Shown here: positions 20,591 to 23,406 of the stretch, one piece after another
How positions within the stretch are numbered: the first letter of the stretch is position 1
Layout: each line of letters opens with the position of its first letter
Assembly (NCBI GenBank): GCA_022565935.1
Contig: JADFJY010000004.1
Coordinates: 1 to 23,406 of the forward strand
Length of the DNA: 23,406 nt
DNA from: Nitrososphaerota archaeon
Lineage (GTDB): Archaea; Thermoproteota; Nitrososphaeria; Nitrososphaerales; Nitrosopumilaceae
Reading direction: 5' to 3'
The notes under the pieces: model-generated
What the model was told of the DNA's origin: nothing
Seen by the model: the letters and a program-made list of their open reading frames with translations, nothing else
Database searches by the model: none
Position numbers and translations under genes: made by a program

Positions 20591-21271
20591 GTGAAAGTTG
20601 GGGTTGTAGTTTTTCCTGGTAGTAACTGTGATCGTGACATGTATCACGTACTAACTGATGTCTTTAATCTTGATGCCCAATATTATTGGCATGAGACGAG
20701 TCTTCCAAAAAATATTGATGCAGTGATTCTTCCCGGTGGCTTCTCTTATGGAGATCGACTCAGAGCAGGAGTAATAGCAGCTCATAGTCCAATCATTAAA
20801 GATGTTCAAAAGATGGCAGAAAAAGGTATTCCAATTTTAGGTGTATGTAATGGATTTCAAATACTTGTAGAATCCGGATTACTTCCTGGGGTTTTACTCA
20901 AAAATGAATCTCTGAATTTTATGTGTGAGTGGACAAATTTGATTGTTGAAAATAATAAAACTCCATTTACAAATCAATTCAAATTACATGAGAAAATCCC
21001 AATACCTATTGCAAATGGAGAGGGGCGATATTATGTTGATAATGATACTCTAAAAAAATTAAAGAGAAAAAATCAAATTGTATTTAGGTATAGTCAAGTT
21101 GTAAATGGTTCATCACATAGAATTGCTGGTGTCTGTAATGAAGACGGAAATGTTGTTGGCATGATGCCTCATCCAGAAAGAGCAGTTGAATCAGAAATTA
21201 ATCCTTTTGATAATAACCCTTCTTCACTTATCTTTGAATCTCTATTAGTAAAAATGGGTGTTAAAAATTGA
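20591..21271 (+). CDS. purQ: Phosphoribosylformylglycinamidine synthase glutaminase subunit PurQ
   Basis: 226 aa from GTG. PurQ releases ammonia from glutamine for PurL. A class I amidotransferase: V-F-P-G-S-N-C-D (7-14), P-G-G-F-S-Y-G-D (48-55), nucleophile Cys86 in G-V-C-N-G-F-Q, and the His194/Glu196 pair in P-H-P-E-R-A. G-E-G-R-Y-Y (143-148) is also visible. The stop TGA overlaps the TTG start of purL as TTGA, giving tight coupling. Confidence 0.95.
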   Translation: MKVGVVVFPGSNCDRDMYHVLTDVFNLDAQYYWHETSLPKNIDAVILPGGFSYGDRLRAGVIAAHSPIIKDVQKMAEKGIPILGVCNGFQILVESGLLPGVLLKNESLNFMCEWTNLIVENNKTPFTNQFKLHEKIPIPIANGEGRYYVDNDTLKKLKRKNQIVFRYSQVVNGSSHRIAGVCNEDGNVVGMMPHPERAVESEINPFDNNPSSLIFESLLVKMGVKN

Positions 21272-23406
21272 GTCTTGAATCTCAAGAACTATCTGAGTTA
21301 AAATCAAAAATTGGAAGAGATCCTACTACTACCGAATTACAAATTGTAGCTGCAGAGTGGTCTGAGCATTGCTCTTACAAATCATCAAAAAAACATCTCA
21401 AAATACTACCTATGAAAGGACCCCTTGTAATTCACGAGAAAGGATATGATTCAGGCGTCTTAGATGTTGGCGATGGTTATGTTGTAACAGCACACATTGA
21501 AAGTCATAATCATCCATCAGCTGTTGAACCATACGGTGGTGCTGCAACTGGTGTTGGCGGTGTAATTAGAGATATTTTATCTGCAGGTACAAGACCAATT
21601 GCAATATTTAATGGACTGCGTTTTGGAAATATAGAAACAGATCAACACGCAAGATGGCTTTTTAAAAATGCAGTTACGGGAATTGCTGATTATGGAAACT
21701 GTTTAGGCATTCCAACAATTGGAGGAGAAGTTGAGTTTGATGAATGCTATAAAAATTATGCATTAGTTGATGTCGCAGCAATTGGGTTTGGTAAAAAAAA
21801 GAATCTGATAAAAAATCATGCCAAGAAGGGTGACTTGGTTGTGTTACTTGGAGGCTTTACAGGAAGAGATGGAATGGGTGGTTCTCAGTTTGCTTCAGAT
21901 TCTTTAGAATCAGAAGATCGCTCTGCAGTTCAAATCCCAGATCCATTTATTGAGAAATTAATCATAGAAGTAATTTTGGAGGCAAGAAATCAAAAATTAA
22001 TCAATGCCATGAAAGACCTTGGCGGCGGCGGTTTATCTTGTGCCATTTCAGAGACTGCAGATACATTAGGAGTTGGAATTGAGATGGATGTTGATCTGGT
22101 TCATACCCGTGAATCAAACATGCGTCCTGAAGAAATCATGGTATCTGAGTCACAAGAAAGAATGTTAATTGTCACAAATAAAACTAAATTAAAAAAACTG
22201 CAAGAAATTTGTAAAAAATTTCGTATTACCTGCTCTGTAATTGGTCACATAAAATCAGACAAGCGAATGCATGTGAAAAAAGGTAAAAAAACATTTGCAA
22301 ATCTTCCTACTGATGTTGTTGCAAATGCAACTCTTCTTGATTTACCATCAAAAAAGCCAGTATATTTGAAAACAATTGAAAAAGAAAAAAAATTAGAACC
22401 AATCTCTGATTATTCTAAAACAATGATGACGTTACTTGCAGCACCAAACATTGCAAGTAAAATTTGGGTTTATGGACAATATGATCATGAAGTTGGTATT
22501 CGGACTGTTGTAAAACCAGGACATGATGCATCCGTTTTACGATTAGATAATGGAAAATTTCTTTCAGTAAAGATTGATGGAAATCCAAAACAATGTTACA
22601 TTAATCCACGAGAAGGTGCAATTGGTTGCTTTGAGGAAGCATGCAGAAATGTTGTTTGTACTGGAGCCAAACCAGTTGGTATGCTTGATCATCTACAATT
22701 TGGAAATCCAAAAGATCCTGAAATATTTTGGACATTTTTAGAATCTCTAAAGGGATTAGCTGATTTTGCTAATGATACAAAAATTCCATGTATTGGAGGC
22801 AAGGTCAGCTTGTATAACGAAACCCCAGCAGGGCCAATCAAACCAACTCCTCTCATTTGTGTCTTGGGACTTATCGATAAAACCCCACTTGTTCCACAAA
22901 AGATTACAGATGGTGATTCTCTTGTAATTATTGGAGATACTAAAGATGAGATGGGTGGTTCTGAATACTATGAATATATTCACAACTTTATTGGAGGAAA
23001 ATGTCCTTCTGTTAACTTTACAGAATCAAAGAGAAATATGAAAATTGTATTAAAAATAATTCAAAACCACCTTTTAAAATCTGCACATGATTGCTCAAAG
23101 GGCGGTTTGGCAGTTGCAGTATCTGAACTATGTATGATAAACCAAATAGGCTGTAATATTTTATTAGATAAAGTCCCTGGCGAGAAACTCGATGTTGGCA
23201 GAATTTTATTTTCTGAAAGTCATTCTCGGTATCTTTTAGTAATAGCGAAGAAAAATCTCAAAAAATTGGAGAATATTCTCAAAAAGGGGAATGTTTCATT
23301 CAAACTAATTGGTCAGTTTAAAGGAAAAAAAATTCAATTCACAATGGGAACAAAATCGATCATAAATCTAAGAGTTGATAAAGCGCATGAAACTTGGTTT
23401 AATTCG
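21268..23406 (+). CDS. purL: Phosphoribosylformylglycinamidine synthase subunit PurL, 3'-partial
   Basis: TTG 21268 overlaps the purQ stop by four bases (TTGA). The frame is open to the last base, giving 713 codons; small-type PurLs are about 710-730 aa, so only a few residues are lost. PurL uses ATP and ammonia to turn FGAR into FGAM. Visible: W-S-E-H-C-S-Y-K-S-S (31-40), H-I-E-S-H-N-H-P (76-83), the Gly-rich V-E-P-Y-G-G-A-A-T-G-V-G-G, D-L-G-G-G-G-L-S-C (about 250-258), and the second-half mirror with H-D-C-S-K-G-G-L-A-V-A (about 606-616). The AIRS-like duplication is intact. The size needs PurS and PurQ as separate subunits, both just upstream. No stop falls within the window. Confidence 0.95.
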   Translation, partial: MSLESQELSELKSKIGRDPTTTELQIVAAEWSEHCSYKSSKKHLKILPMKGPLVIHEKGYDSGVLDVGDGYVVTAHIESHNHPSAVEPYGGAATGVGGVIRDILSAGTRPIAIFNGLRFGNIETDQHARWLFKNAVTGIADYGNCLGIPTIGGEVEFDECYKNYALVDVAAIGFGKKKNLIKNHAKKGDLVVLLGGFTGRDGMGGSQFASDSLESEDRSAVQIPDPFIEKLIIEVILEARNQKLINAMKDLGGGGLSCAISETADTLGVGIEMDVDLVHTRESNMRPEEIMVSESQERMLIVTNKTKLKKLQEICKKFRITCSVIGHIKSDKRMHVKKGKKTFANLPTDVVANATLLDLPSKKPVYLKTIEKEKKLEPISDYSKTMMTLLAAPNIASKIWVYGQYDHEVGIRTVVKPGHDASVLRLDNGKFLSVKIDGNPKQCYINPREGAIGCFEEACRNVVCTGAKPVGMLDHLQFGNPKDPEIFWTFLESLKGLADFANDTKIPCIGGKVSLYNETPAGPIKPTPLICVLGLIDKTPLVPQKITDGDSLVIIGDTKDEMGGSEYYEYIHNFIGGKCPSVNFTESKRNMKIVLKIIQNHLLKSAHDCSKGGLAVAVSELCMINQIGCNILLDKVPGEKLDVGRILFSESHSRYLLVIAKKNLKKLENILKKGNVSFKLIGQFKGKKIQFTMGTKSIINLRVDKAHETWFNS

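Noticed and set aside
22756..22983. Minus-strand 75-aa ORF inside purL
   Set aside because: Antisense to a strongly conserved purine gene.

Overview
The window is AT-rich, gene-dense archaeal DNA and reads like a marine ammonia-oxidising thaumarchaeote (Nitrososphaerota, Nitrosopumilus-like). Reasons: an archaeal EF-2 C-terminus; a blue-copper protein ending in a PEFG-CTERM sorting tail; archaeal-type purine genes (PurP, and a separate PurS/PurQ/PurL); many short, compact genes of lineage-specific type; and TATA boxes about 21-27 nt ahead of many start codons, which suggests leaderless transcripts. The genus is an inference from these traits, not from a database match.

Layout. 1-228 is the 3' end of EF-2. 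353-2688 holds a secreted beta-domain protein and two membrane proteins. 2689-3032 is non-coding, with inverted repeats and a near-copy of the EF-2 3' end. 3033-4561 holds a short coiled-coil ORF and a zinc-knuckle/membrane/KaiC-like ATPase fusion. 4834-5971 starts with a palindromic operator and a winged-helix regulator, followed by two small unknowns. 5973-9311 mixes small unknowns with a PEFG-CTERM cupredoxin, an O-methyltransferase and a roadblock-like protein. 9295-11036 is a run of small genes that includes a DUF5615 PIN-like protein and a second winged-helix regulator. 11026-13707 encodes a Cys-motif membrane protein and a CBS-TrkH potassium-transporter fusion. 13849-15599 has a DUF151 nuclease-like protein, a small secreted protein sharing the C-terminal module of the 353-1534 protein, and a zinc-ribbon protein. 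15600-15996 is non-coding with an 18-bp perfect inverted repeat. 15997-17088 is PurP. 17210-18383 has a tiny membrane protein, UbiX and a COQ10/START-like protein. 18380-19404 is TatA and TatC. 19435-20150 has an unknown protein and a ribbon-helix-helix protein. 20281 to the end is purS-purQ-purL, with purL running off the window.

How the genes fit together. PurSQL (FGAM synthetase, step 4) and PurP (FAICAR synthetase, late step) belong to one purine pathway. UbiX plus a COQ10-like lipid-binding protein points to prenylated flavin or quinone metabolism. TatA/TatC form a twin-arginine translocase. The secreted and PEFG-anchored proteins belong to the cell surface. The CBS-TrkH fusion would couple potassium uptake to nucleotide sensing.

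I did not find a clearly new multi-gene system. The best candidates for a second look are the duplicated D/H-motif membrane protein (1640-2233), the palindromic operator at 4834-4849, the inverted-repeat element at 15765-15953, the EF-2 3'-end duplication (211-233 / 2995-3017) and the zinc-knuckle/TM/KaiC fusion. No tRNA, rRNA, CRISPR array or transposase was seen.
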